From an uncultured Flavobacteriales bacterium (GTDB taxonomy: Bacteria; Bacteroidota; Bacteroidia; Flavobacteriales_G; Salibacteraceae): a DNA stretch of 64,000 nucleotides. Where the stretch lies: contig CALSPD010000015.1 of assembly GCA_943788145.1 (NCBI GenBank), forward strand, positions 17,835 to 81,834, given 5' to 3'. The notes beneath the pieces are model-generated. The model had not been told where the DNA came from. It was given only the letters and a program-made list of their open reading frames with translations, and searched no databases. This document shows, piece by piece, positions 55,041 through 64,000 of this stretch (within the stretch, counting starts at the first letter, position 1; the number at the start of each line of letters is the position of its first letter). The position numbers were made by a program, and so were the translations under genes.

Positions 55041-57110
55041 TTAGCGGATCAAGCTGACTTTACCTGAAAAATTCAATCCCTCTCCACGTGCATTTTGAAG
55101 TTGCAGGAAATACGCATAAACTCCTATTCCTTCTCCTTGTCCATCCCAACCTTTTGTTGGGTCAGTGGTGACATATATCAAATTACCAGCTCGATCAAAC
55201 ACCGATAGTTTATAGCCGAGAATTTCAATGAAATTCACATCTGGCAAGAATACATCATTGATAAAGTCTTCATCTGGCGTGAAGGCATTTGGAATAAAAA
55301 CGCGTGGTGAATAATCGAGACAGACTAGATTGGATCGCGCGGCCTCTGCATATCCGAAGATATTATTATTCGATTCTAAGGCCTCTACATAATAGCAGAC
55401 ATCACCATTTATATATTCCAACTCGTAGATCGTATCCTGTTTTATGAAAGACCTGCTGGTTTTAAATACGGTGTCGCGCTGACTACCATTCGTCAATCTC
55501 ACCAACTGATAATGATCTATCTGACTGCCTAAATATTGAAACCCGACATAATCGGACCATAACAACTCATTGTAATATTCCGTCTCATCTTTAAACCCTT
55601 CAATAATCAAGCTTTTCGCAGCTCTTGAAGCCATTATGGAATCTCCGCAGTAATCAAAAGCTCTAACTTCATAGTAATAATCCGTTTGACTTGGACTTCC
55701 CGAAGGATCAATAATTTCAAATGAATCTCGTTTCAATTTATTCGAGCGTTCAACGAGTTGATATCCTCCAAATTCGGATAAACTTCGAAACAATCCATAC
55801 TCCACCGCTTCTGAAGTAGTGTCGGTCCGAATAATGACATGGTTTAGGTCCGTTTCGTGATTATTGACAATATTCGAAACGAACAGATAATCAGGACCAT
55901 CAGTAGGTCTAATTTTAAAATCGAACACGTTACTCAAAGCCTGTTTTTCCAAATTCGCATTATAAGCTCCAATGACATACCTATATCTATTTCCACTGAC
56001 CAGTCCCGAATCAATAAACACCGAATCAACAGCAGAAAGACTTGCCCTCAATACAGATGGCCCATTATTCTCCTGACGGTAAACTCTATGGGCAGTAGCA
56101 TTCCGCACACCGACCGGGAATCCATCTTCACTCATATTCCACTTCAGGCCAATCTTTCCTGCACACCGATCAAAATCGATGGAATCCACAAATAGCGTTC
56201 GAAATCGTAGGCTATCAGCTGCTTGATTATACCACATTGTCGTTGAATCAAAACAACTATCGAATGGCGCAATTGACAGTGTTTCAGATTTAATCAAGCC
56301 ATTTATTTCATCATGCTCGTAGTTGTAGGTCAACTTGCTCGGTCCGAACGAAGTATCCGAATAAATGAAGTCGTCAAAATAGAAAATCAGGTATCCAAAG
56401 GCATCAATCGAGCTGCTTGCATCCCATTCTAAATTCACTGCCCCACTTGCCGTATCAACACTAGCGCAAATCAAATTTGATTGCTTTGGCGGATTCTCAT
56501 CCTTTATTAAAACTGAAGCAACATTAGATCGACACAAACAACCTGTCCTCCCAAAAAACTCAATTCGGTACTTAACAATGGACTTACATTGATTCACGGT
56601 ATCTAAAAAGCTCCTGTTGTCCCAATCGGAAGTGCCGATTAGCTTCCAGTTGCCTACATCGATCTTCCGATATATCCTATAAACAGAATCCGAACTTGCT
56701 AGGTCCAATTCATTCCACAACAACTCAACCTTTCGACCAGATGAAAATAAATTCACCAATAAAGGGGAGACAATATTTGAAGGCCCACTCAAATCAACGC
56801 CACCATTTGATGACGTTTTGATATAAAAGCTTCCAGTTCCGGAGAAAGTGCCAACTAAAATAGCGGAAGTCTGGTTGTAATTAGTTATGGTAGAAAACGG
56901 GTTAAACACTCCACCACCATCCTGATAATAAATGATATAACTTGTGAACTCATTGTTCGAATCAACTGGGATTTCCCATGTTATTTTAATATCATCGTTC
57001 TCATCTAGGGCAACACACACTATTTCAGGGGCATCAATTGCCAAAGCAAGATTCGCGAAAAGCGAAACCATTACAGCTACCAAAACGTATGATCTTAAAC
57101 TTATCATCAA
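55041..57110 (-). CDS. Fibronectin-like secreted protein with T9SS type B tail
   Basis: This 689-aa protein has a signal peptide (LFANLALA) followed by six or so FnIII-like domains (ITWEIPVDSNNEFTSYIIYY, VNLEWDASSSIDAFGYLIFY, GLKWNMSEDGFPVG). It ends in a gliding-motility-associated type B tail (RVFIPNAFTPDEDFINDVFLP ... YKLSVFDRAGNLIY ... WDGQGEGIGVYAYFLQ). It is thus secreted by T9SS and held on the surface via a PorP/SprF-type partner not present here. A TAATTTTG at 57122-57115 (minus) may be the -7 promoter box. Confidence 0.85.
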   Translation of the reverse strand: MMISLRSYVLVAVMVSLFANLALAIDAPEIVCVALDENDDIKITWEIPVDSNNEFTSYIIYYQDGGGVFNPFSTITNYNQTSAILVGTFSGTGSFYIKTSSNGGVDLSGPSNIVSPLLVNLFSSGRKVELLWNELDLASSDSVYRIYRKIDVGNWKLIGTSDWDNRSFLDTVNQCKSIVKYRIEFFGRTGCLCRSNVASVLIKDENPPKQSNLICASVDTASGAVNLEWDASSSIDAFGYLIFYFDDFIYSDTSFGPSKLTYNYEHDEINGLIKSETLSIAPFDSCFDSTTMWYNQAADSLRFRTLFVDSIDFDRCAGKIGLKWNMSEDGFPVGVRNATAHRVYRQENNGPSVLRASLSAVDSVFIDSGLVSGNRYRYVIGAYNANLEKQALSNVFDFKIRPTDGPDYLFVSNIVNNHETDLNHVIIRTDTTSEAVEYGLFRSLSEFGGYQLVERSNKLKRDSFEIIDPSGSPSQTDYYYEVRAFDYCGDSIMASRAAKSLIIEGFKDETEYYNELLWSDYVGFQYLGSQIDHYQLVRLTNGSQRDTVFKTSRSFIKQDTIYELEYINGDVCYYVEALESNNNIFGYAEAARSNLVCLDYSPRVFIPNAFTPDEDFINDVFLPDVNFIEILGYKLSVFDRAGNLIYVTTDPTKGWDGQGEGIGVYAYFLQLQNARGEGLNFSGKVSLIR

Positions 57111-57228
57111 TTTGCAAAATTACGATCCACTTAGAGACGCGTAAAAACAGATTGTGATAACGAAATTGTTAGAAAGGTATTTTATTTCGAAACTCCGTGA
57201 AGAGTTTTTTTACTTTTGCAACCACGTT

Positions 57229-58149
57229 ATGCTACGACTACACGCAATTGAATTAATATTTTTTCTAGGGTTATCATGTACTAGCCTTCAGGCTCAGTAT
57301 GCATGGGACATAGGAGTGAACGCTGGATTATCAAACTATCTGGGGGAAATTGGCGGTGGAGCCGGTCAAGGAAGAGATTGGATTCTCGACTTGAAATTGG
57401 ATCAGTCTCGTTGGAATCCTGGAGTTTTTGTTCGCTACCGTCTGGATTACAACTTAGGCGTTAATATGTCCTTGAATTATTTGAGGCTTCAAGCCGCAGA
57501 TAGCTTAACTCCTAATCCAAATCGATTTACACGTAATCTTTCTTTCCGAAACGATGTTTTCGAATTGGCCACTGTTGGTGAATATTATTTCTTTAATCAA
57601 CCAGATGTTGGACGAACAGGTCGTTATCTATTAGATTTTAAAGCTTATTTCTACGGAGGTGTGGCGTTATTCTACAATAACCCGAAGGCAAAGTATCAGG
57701 GCGAATGGGTGGCATTGCAACCTCTAAAAACGGAAGGACAAACGGATCCTTACAGCAAAATTCAAGTCGCTTTACCAGTAGGATTTGGTATGTTTTATAC
57801 CTTTTCTAGGCTCCATCGTTTTGGATGGTCTATTGGATGGCGATACACATTTACCGATTACATTGATGACATTGGTGGTTATTATCCAGATCCTGCTGAC
57901 TTGGAAAGCGATTTAGCGCGCGGATTATCAAATCGCTCGCAAGACGTGGCTAACAATCCTGTATCTGCCGATTTAGTTCAATATTTCACGAAAGGTGGTG
58001 TTCGAGGAAATCCAGATGCCAACGATACTTACTTGATGACTTCCTTCAATTACTCTTATGTCATTAGAGGTAATACCAAGTCTTTTGGCAAGCGTAAAAA
58101 CTACCTATACGGCAGAAAGCGTGGCCGAGCAGGTAGAGCTATTTTCTAA
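57229..58149 (+). CDS. DUF6089-family outer-membrane barrel (PorG-like)
   Basis: This 306-aa protein starts at ATG 57229 with signal peptide ending LQAQ. The barrel pattern is GVNAGLSNYLGEIGGG, then YRLDYNLGVNMSLNYLRLQ and GWRYTFTDYIDDIGGYY, shared with the N-terminal barrel of the SPOR protein at 25.5 kb. The C-terminal tail is basic (FGKRKNYLYGRKRGRAG). PorG of T9SS is a smaller DUF6089 protein, so this is a longer cousin; membership in T9SS is inferred. A TACTTTTG box lies at 57211-57218. Confidence 0.8.
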   Translation: MLRLHAIELIFFLGLSCTSLQAQYAWDIGVNAGLSNYLGEIGGGAGQGRDWILDLKLDQSRWNPGVFVRYRLDYNLGVNMSLNYLRLQAADSLTPNPNRFTRNLSFRNDVFELATVGEYYFFNQPDVGRTGRYLLDFKAYFYGGVALFYNNPKAKYQGEWVALQPLKTEGQTDPYSKIQVALPVGFGMFYTFSRLHRFGWSIGWRYTFTDYIDDIGGYYPDPADLESDLARGLSNRSQDVANNPVSADLVQYFTKGGVRGNPDANDTYLMTSFNYSYVIRGNTKSFGKRKNYLYGRKRGRAGRAIF

Positions 58150-58184
58150 ACCCAAAACGGTTATATTCACAGAAAATCTTACTA

Positions 58185-58706
58185 ATGAAATTCATTGTAT
58201 CAATACTTTGTTTCGTATTAATTGGTTCCACAGGCTTTTGTCAAGACATCGATGCGGAAGCATTTAAGACCGATATTTTAGCCCTATACAACGCTTCCAA
58301 AAAGAGCTTGACCTCCGTTAAAGATGGGGCTTCAGTTGGAAATGAAGATGGTAGAAAAAAGTACAACTCTACGGTAATTCTTTCTGGTTCGAAGACGGCC
58401 TATATCCTTGAAGACGATGAGAAGACCAATACCTACATCGCGACATATACGTTCAAAAATGTGCGAACTCCATCAGAAAAAGTGGATGAAATCGTTCATT
58501 TAATTCATGAAGCCACCGCGGAGTTTGGCCTAGAAATCGGAAAGGCAACCGATATCAAATACGTTGGCTATCAAAAAAAGACCATCGAATTTCCCTCGGA
58601 TAACATCGATGACATGGGAAAATATCCTTCGTTTCATGTTGGGCTCGTAAAAGACGGTAATCCCATGGAGCTAGAGGTTCAAGTCAACGAAATTCTTTGG
58701 AAATAA
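58185..58706 (+). CDS. Uncharacterised secreted protein, 173 aa
   Basis: Signal peptide (VLIGSTGFCQ), then a mixed alpha/beta protein of about 150 residues (DIKYVGYQKKTIEFPSD, FHVGLVKDGNPMELEVQVNEI). I do not recognise a family. It begins 35 bases after the PorG-like gene on the same strand and may be co-transcribed with it. Its stop is one base from the convergent GT2 stop. Confidence 0.7.
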   Translation: MKFIVSILCFVLIGSTGFCQDIDAEAFKTDILALYNASKKSLTSVKDGASVGNEDGRKKYNSTVILSGSKTAYILEDDEKTNTYIATYTFKNVRTPSEKVDEIVHLIHEATAEFGLEIGKATDIKYVGYQKKTIEFPSDNIDDMGKYPSFHVGLVKDGNPMELEVQVNEILWK

Positions 58707-58707
58707 C

Positions 58708-59454
58708 TTATTGGAAGAATTGAGAAATTTTTGACAATGGCTTGAGCCATCGCGTCAATGGCTTGATTTGAAGTCCATTTTTCTCCCAAGCCCTTACATC
58801 CTCCTGGTTCGCTATCCATCTATTCTTAAGGCTCACATTGCTTTGTCCGCCTACGCGCATTTTAACCATGGTAATGGGTAGGTATTTTGAGCGAAGCTTA
58901 TGTTTCCGCAACATTCTAAGCATGAGTTCATAGTCTGCCGAAGTGTAAAAGTCTGTATCATAAACTCCGAATTGTTTGAAGTACTGACGTCTCAAATAAA
59001 AAGTGGGATGCGCAGGCATCCAACCTTGCTCAAATAGACCATCGCTATAGGGTTTCGATTTCCAATTTCTGACAACCTTAGTCGAATCCGTCCTATCCAC
59101 GTATTGGAGATCGCCATATAGCGCATCCACATCTTGATCGCTAAATGCTTCAATAACCTTCCCTAAAACTTGGTTCGATGCGAAAAAATCATCCGAATGG
59201 ATTAATCCCACAACTTCACCTGTTGCCATGGCTATGCCTTTATTAATAGCATCATAAATACCATTATCGGGCTCTGAGATAAACTTGGAAATGACATCAC
59301 GGTTGTTTTGAATCAGTTCGAGTGTTCCATCCGTGGACCCACCATCCACGATAATGTATTCCAATTCATTGATACCTTGACTTCGAACGGATTGAATAGT
59401 ATCTAATAGTGTATTAGCACTGTTAAACGTAGTAGTAATGAGGGAAAGCTTCAT
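58708..59454 (-). CDS. Glycosyltransferase family 2 (WcaA-like)
   Basis: This 248-aa soluble GT-A enzyme has LITTTFNSANTLLDTIQSV, the VDGGSTDGT nucleotide motif, SEPDNGIYDAINKG and IHSDDFFAS (DxD). HPTFYLRR and DYELMLR complete the acceptor-side residues. It belongs to the exopolysaccharide cluster at 58.7-64 kb. It abuts the WcaF-like gene by one shared base and is likely part of the same transcript. Confidence 0.9.
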   Translation of the reverse strand: MKLSLITTTFNSANTLLDTIQSVRSQGINELEYIIVDGGSTDGTLELIQNNRDVISKFISEPDNGIYDAINKGIAMATGEVVGLIHSDDFFASNQVLGKVIEAFSDQDVDALYGDLQYVDRTDSTKVVRNWKSKPYSDGLFEQGWMPAHPTFYLRRQYFKQFGVYDTDFYTSADYELMLRMLRKHKLRSKYLPITMVKMRVGGQSNVSLKNRWIANQEDVRAWEKNGLQIKPLTRWLKPLSKISQFFQ

Positions 59455-60005
59455 TATTCAATTACTCGCTCTTTAATTTTTACCGCAGGATTTCCACGAT
59501 AAATGGACATCGCCATCAAATCGGAAGAGGCAACAGACCCTGCTGTTAATACCGCATGACTGCCAATGGTTACACCTTGTGTGACCACGCATTTTGCTCC
59601 TACCCATGCCCCTTCTTCTATTCTTATCGGCTTGACCATTAAATCGAAGGTTGACTTCTTAAAATTGTGATTACCCGTTAGTAGCAATGCCCCCTGTGAG
59701 ATGCATGCATTGTCACCAATAGAAACCAAATCCAAATTATCAATCCAAACCCCTTCCCCTATCCATGAATGATTACCAATTGTCAACTTCCATGGATACT
59801 TGATATTGACGTGCGGTTTAATCACCACATCTTGCCCAATGTTGGCCCCAAACCAGCGGAGAAGATTGGATTTTAGCGCGTAAGGCATTAACGCGTGGGA
59901 ATTAAAAAAAATCGCATTCACCAAATACCAAAGCAGTCGTTTAAATGCCCCAGCACCTGGATCAAACCACGTATTATTATAGGATGATAAATCTGTTTTA
60001 GTCAC
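59454..60005 (-). CDS. WcaF-like acyltransferase (left-handed beta-helix)
   Basis: This 183-aa hexapeptide-repeat acetyltransferase of the colanic-acid WcaF type has FDPGAGAFKRLLWYLVN, FGANIGQDVVIKPHVNIKYP, IGEGVWIDNLDLVSIGDNACISQGALLLTGNHNF (catalytic His) and GNPAVKIKERVIE. It would O-acetylate the repeat unit of the capsule or exopolysaccharide. It overlaps the downstream GT2 by one base and the upstream GT4 by eight bases. Confidence 0.92.
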   Translation of the reverse strand: MTKTDLSSYNNTWFDPGAGAFKRLLWYLVNAIFFNSHALMPYALKSNLLRWFGANIGQDVVIKPHVNIKYPWKLTIGNHSWIGEGVWIDNLDLVSIGDNACISQGALLLTGNHNFKKSTFDLMVKPIRIEEGAWVGAKCVVTQGVTIGSHAVLTAGSVASSDLMAMSIYRGNPAVKIKERVIE

Positions 60006-61158
60006 GGAATAGATTCAAATATTGCTCTTGGATTTGAGATAGGTCAAATTTATACTTAACATATTCAATAGCCTGATTTCTCATTCGATCATAGTCCGTC
60101 ACTTCCAAATTGCTCGCTTGTGTTATTACCTCGGCCCACCTTTCTGCATTGTTTAGACTAATAACCCATCCAGCGCCAAATTCTTCAACATCGTTCCACG
60201 GTGTTCGATCACTTATAATTACCGGAACACCGTTCGATAGAGACTCAATGATGGCATGACCAAAATTTTCACCTGAAGTTGGTGATATAAAGTAGCCATA
60301 GTTATTCCAGATTCTATCCAGCTCCACAGGATTCTCGTGCGCCAAGCAAATTGACTCTTCGATCTGAACTATCGGCTACTGTTTTGCACATTCTCAAGGT
60401 ATTCACCGTCATCGCTGCTGCCTATTAAATCAACCGTAGCCATTTCCATTCGCCTCAAATAGAGTCGACCAGAAAGCTTGAGTTTTTGACAGGACTAATT
60501 CTTCCTACACTCAAGAACCGTTTTAAGTCATATCGCATCCATCTTTAGTCGCTTTCTTGCTTTGGAGATCGCGGGTATATTGCTCGCCAGCTTTTACCTG
60601 AGCATTCTTAAACACGTTAAGAATGGATTTTTCTTCTAGCTCGCTCGCGGCGTGAAACACGCACTTTCGTTCAACCCCAAGGAATTTCATTAATCGAAGT
60701 ATCACCTTCTTTCTAAAGGGCTTCAGCGCCAATGCATTTGGATTGAGCATGCCACGAGCTGAAATGATTGTTTTAGCTCTTCTTGTCTTCAGAAGGAGCC
60801 TTATAATGGGAAACGAATTAAAGAATGGTGAATAGATTCCATTAAAGAATACAACGTCATCCGGGCTCAGTTTCTTAACAAGATTCAAATTGAAGGATAA
60901 GTAGCTGCCGGATAAATACATGACTTTAACTCCTTGCTGATCGACCCACTTATCGCTCTCCATTTCATATGGAATCGAATCCATCCAATCCGTGTTTCGA
61001 GTAATTACATGTATCTGAAAATAATCGGCTAAAAGCTGAATCATGTCCTTCACAGATTTTATAGGACCACCTGCCTTGTAACCAGGGACATACCAGTCGC
61101 TAAACACATATAATTTAGGCTTCAATTCGATTGGTTTTAATCCAAGTACTAAGCACAA
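59998..61158 (-). CDS. Glycosyltransferase family 4, frameshifted
   Basis: The N-terminal GT-B half (LYVFSDWYVPGYKAGGPIKSVKDM, FNGIYSPFFNSFPIIRL, ARGMLNPNALALKPFRKKVIL) spans 61158 to about 60523. The C-terminal half, with FLSVGRISPVKN, DLIGSSDDGEY and SPTSGENFGHAIIESLSNGVPVI, spans about 60510 to 59998. The linking stretch (60345-60523) contains three or more frame changes, best explained by single-base insertions. The ATG at 61158 overlaps asnB by 44 bases; a TTG at 61125 (then KPKLYVF) may be the real start. It transfers a sugar onto the growing exopolysaccharide unit. Confidence 0.75.
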
Positions 61159-63008
61159 CTAGTGGCCAAATTCTCGACCAACTCACTTTCGGATCGGAAG
61201 ACAAGAACTGTTGCCAAAGCTCAGCTACTGCACTTTCTTCTAATATTCCAATCTCACTTAGGGAAATCAATTTTTCTTCACAGAAGTCTTTAAGTTCGTT
61301 TCGCATCCAATGATCCCATGGCAATACAAATCCCATTTTAGGTCGATTCACTACGTTATCTGGAAGCAAGTCGGCAAAGGAGTCGATGAGTAGTTTTTTT
61401 GGAGTGGTTGGATATTTAATCTGATCATTTACATGCATCATGTACTCGACCAGTTCATGATCCAAGAACGGAACTCGAACCTCTAACGCATGTGCCATGG
61501 ACATTTGGTCCGTATCCCTTAATAAGACATTTTGCATGTAGGAATACATTTCCGCGATGCTTATTCTCGAAAGGGTTGGCAGTTGCTGAAACCCGTTATA
61601 TCGGTCCAGCTCTTTGAAGCTGACGTTTTACTCGCGTTTGATGCTTCTCATTTGGGCGAGAGGCAACTAAGGCATCGATTTGACCATTCATTAAAACCTT
61701 GCGAAAAACGGGATAAAGGTTTTCGAGGTCAAAATAATCGGCCAGCAGCAATTCCGCTTGTTTCATGGAATGCATGCCCGGGCTTTTCAGCTCAAGTAAT
61801 TTGCCTCCAACTTTTCTCAACGCTTTTGGAAAACTCAATATCCAGCCTTTCTCGGCTATCATCGGAATTTGTCGAAAAACTTCATACCCGGCAAAGAGCT
61901 CATCTCCACCCAAGCCAGACAGGGCCATGGTAATGCCCTGCCGCTTCGTTTCCCGAGAAACGACCCAAGAATTTGGGCCATCACCCGAAGGGTGATCGAT
62001 TGCGTTCAGCGCATCGGGAAGCGCCTCTAAAAAATCGCTAGGTGTGAGCTTGATTTCATGATGATTGGTCTTAAACTTTTTCTGCGATTTGGCGCGCGTA
62101 CTTCGCTTCGCTGAACTCCGACTCGTCAAAACTCACATTAAACGTGTCCACGTTTTTGCCCAGCCGTTCGGCCATTATGCCCACGATTAGGCTGGAGTCT
62201 ATGCCGCCTGATAGAAAGGCGCCAAACGGAACATCCGACACCAACCTGCGCTCAACGGCAGTCGTCAGTTTTTCTCGGATCTTCTTTTGAACCTTAATCG
62301 GATCCGAGTCGAAATGCTCGTTTTGCCATGGCTTCCAGTAATCTACGTGCTTGACCTTGTTATCCATCGGTCACTTCCATGTACGTTCCCTGGCATGAGC
62401 ATCTTCACATTGCTCGACCATGGTCTGCGGAGCGTGCACCGTTTGGTACTGTAAGGTACTCCCTCAGCGCCTGCTCGATTCAGCTTTCTCGAGGCACCAA
62501 ATCCGAAGCCAGCAGCGACCGAAGCTCAGAGCCGAAAACCAGCTGTTGGTTCACTTGAGCATAAGTAAAGCGGCTTTATCCCCAATCGATCTCGAACGAG
62601 CACCAACCTTTCCTCTGCTTTATCCCATAGGGCAAAGGCGAACATCCCATTAAACAATTGCAGCGACTTTTTGCCCCCATTTCATCCAAGCGGCCAGCAA
62701 GAACCTCGGTATCTGAATTCGTCCGAAAATCGAAATCATTCAATTGCGATCGAATCTCCTTATAGTTATAAATCTCCCCGTTAAAGACGAGCACATAACG
62801 CCCATCTTCGTAGAAACGAAAGGGTTGGTTGGAAGCTTCGTTGATCATCAATGATGGAAAGCCGCTTATGCCCCAGCACAAGGTTCTCGGCCATAAATTG
62901 ACCTTCCGCATCCGGACCTCTATGATCCATCGCCCGCATCATCTCTGCCAAGCGATGTTCAGGAGCAGATACGCCTTCAAGACCAAATATTCCTACGATT
63001 CCGCACAT
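61115..63008 (-). CDS. asnB: Asparagine synthase (glutamine-hydrolysing), frameshifted
   Basis: MCGIVGIFG (Cys2 nucleophile of the glutaminase), [34 protein letters not shown] (PP-loop), [14 protein letters not shown], and the C-terminal [13 protein letters not shown] are all present. They are spread over five reading frames, with breaks near 62850, 62680, 62400, 62090 and 61590, each repaired by one-base deletion where I could resolve it. The joined length is about 630 aa, as expected. AsnB-type genes often lie in polysaccharide clusters, where they may amidate a sugar acid or peptide rather than make asparagine. Confidence 0.85.
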
Positions 63009-63108
63009 GGATGCAAAGATGAGGCTTGATTTAGGATTAGGGATTTATTATTTGGAATTCCTGCTGAGCGTATTGCTAAATTATTCCAAATTATTCCTGG
63101 TTTAAACC

Positions 63109-64000
63109 TTACGCCTTATGCGTTTCCACCATGTGCAAGCAGTTTCTCAGCCCACAGTTGTGGGGTGTTCTGCATGCCCAACGCGTGGCTCGAGCGCCCC
63201 ATTTCTTCCAACTTCGATGGCTGTTGCTTCGGCCACCCAACATCATGGCTTCATATAAGGCTTGTACATCACCCGATGGAAAAACCTTTCCGTTTTCATT
63301 TTCCTTCAAAAACGCCTCTTTTGCGCCAATCTTATCACTCAATAGCATAGGGAAACCTGCCACGGCCATCTCATGAACCGAAACGCCCCAAGGCTCAAAA
63401 TGACTGGGTAAGATATAAACGTCACATTCCTTCAAAATGGGCAACAATTGATCGGGCTGCACAAAACCAAAGTGTTTGATTCCATCGCCCTGAACACGAT
63501 GTTCATATTGATCGCCTGCTCCAACACACCACAATTCCCAGTCGGATGCTCGGCCCTAAATCGCGTAAACGCTTCCCATAGATCAAAAATTCCTTTGTGC
63601 CTAACGTAGCGCCCGAGAAAAAGAAAGCGCTTTCCTCTTTTCACGTCTTTGTGCTTCTGGATTTCTTCCTTATAGCCTTTAAATTTTTCCGTATCGGCAG
63701 CATAGAAGCCTGTTTCGATTTCATCTTCGCTAAATCCGAGCTTCAAGGCATAAGCTTTTTGAGGGCCTCCGGGAACAAAGGCAAGGCCGAACGCTTTTCT
63801 GATGGTAAAAGGTGCGACAATCGAAGCAAGATGCTGTTTCCAAGTACCATTCCAGTGATTATCCATGGCCAATACGGTAACTGCCTTGGATTTCCAAGAT
63901 TTACATAAGTCGCACATAGCCTTTATCCATCCATCCGCTGCACAGGATTAAATCCGGGACAAAATCGCTGACAATTTCGGTTCAGCTGATCATCGCTAAT
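63109..64000 (-). CDS. Glycosyltransferase family 4, partial, frameshifted
   Basis: The 5' end lies outside the window. Visible parts are GWMDKGY, a linking LCKSWKSKAVTVLAMDNHWNG, FVPGGPQKAYALKLGFSEDEI, KRFLFLGRYVRHKGIFDLWEAF, the GT-B middle, and the C-terminal EX7E-like segment FEPWGVSVHEMAVAGFPMLLSD. Frame changes occur near 63915 and near 63530-63545, and another near 63195 disturbs the tail. The gene runs into the exopolysaccharide cluster upstream of asnB; about 100 bases separate them and hold nothing else. Confidence 0.75.

Overview
The window is chromosomal DNA of a Bacteroidota bacterium, most likely from the Flavobacteriia/Cytophagia side of the phylum. The evidence is four proteins with type IX secretion (T9SS) sorting tails (three of type A, one of type B), a PorD-type DUF4835 protein, DUF6089/PorG-like barrels, a CarboxypepD_reg-type TonB receptor, signal peptides ending in A-Q, SPOR-domain proteins, a BamD-RpoZ-CoaBC-DUF4835 operon, and promoters of the Bacteroidota form TTG-N19-TAnnTTTG. 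Base composition is moderately AT-rich. I see no phage, insertion sequence, integron or CRISPR array.

Layout. At 0-7 kb lie an SRAP protein (HMCES/YedK type) and a surface-glycosylation group: a GT-C glycosyltransferase, a methyltransferase, a TMTC-like membrane protein with TPRs, a dolichyl-phosphate-mannose-synthase-like GT2 and a DUF4199 protein. SRP RNA is at 7.2 kb. At 7.4-11.3 kb are a long periplasmic coiled-coil protein with a SPOR-like tail, then a DUF3494 (ice-binding-like) lipoprotein and a LytTR response regulator, both cut at one junction near 10.71 kb. At 11.4-21.7 kb are a T9SS beta-propeller/cadherin protein, a SOUL protein, a PNGase F-like T9SS protein, an aldo/keto reductase, a TonB receptor, Aat, an RsmF-like RNA methylase and a ferredoxin. 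At 21.7-30.3 kb are DUF3108, a C-terminal processing protease, an exo/endonuclease-like protein, a 93-aa Cys/Ala/Lys protein, two SPOR-domain envelope proteins and a LOG-family protein. At 30.5-38.5 kb are ClpP with a receiver protein, the bamD-rpoZ-coaBC-DUF4835 operon, a serine-palmitoyltransferase-like enzyme, an FKBP and a TerB-DnaJ protein. At 38.5-45 kb are tRNA-Ser, tRNA-Pro and tRNA-Arg, a lipoprotein, and a 1390-aa Tyr-rich T9SS beta-helix protein. At 45-58.7 kb are a MacAB-like exporter with two permeases, a guaB operon with three SurA/parvulin-type chaperones, a type B T9SS protein and a PorG-like barrel. At 58.7-64 kb is an exopolysaccharide cluster (GT2, WcaF-like acetyltransferase, two GT4s, asnB).

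How the genes fit together. Most of the window serves the cell envelope: outer-membrane protein folding (BamD, parvulins, FKBP), secretion to the surface (T9SS parts and cargo), surface sugars (both ends), possible sulfonolipid or sphingolipid synthesis, and a set of three proteins sharing a SPOR-like C-terminal module. I find this SPOR set the best candidate for an uncharacterised envelope assembly, though its function is inferred only.

Quality caution. About ten genes are frameshifted, mostly in the first 5 kb and last 4 kb. Every shift I could resolve is repaired by removing one base, usually from a short homopolymer, so these look like insertion errors rather than pseudogenes.
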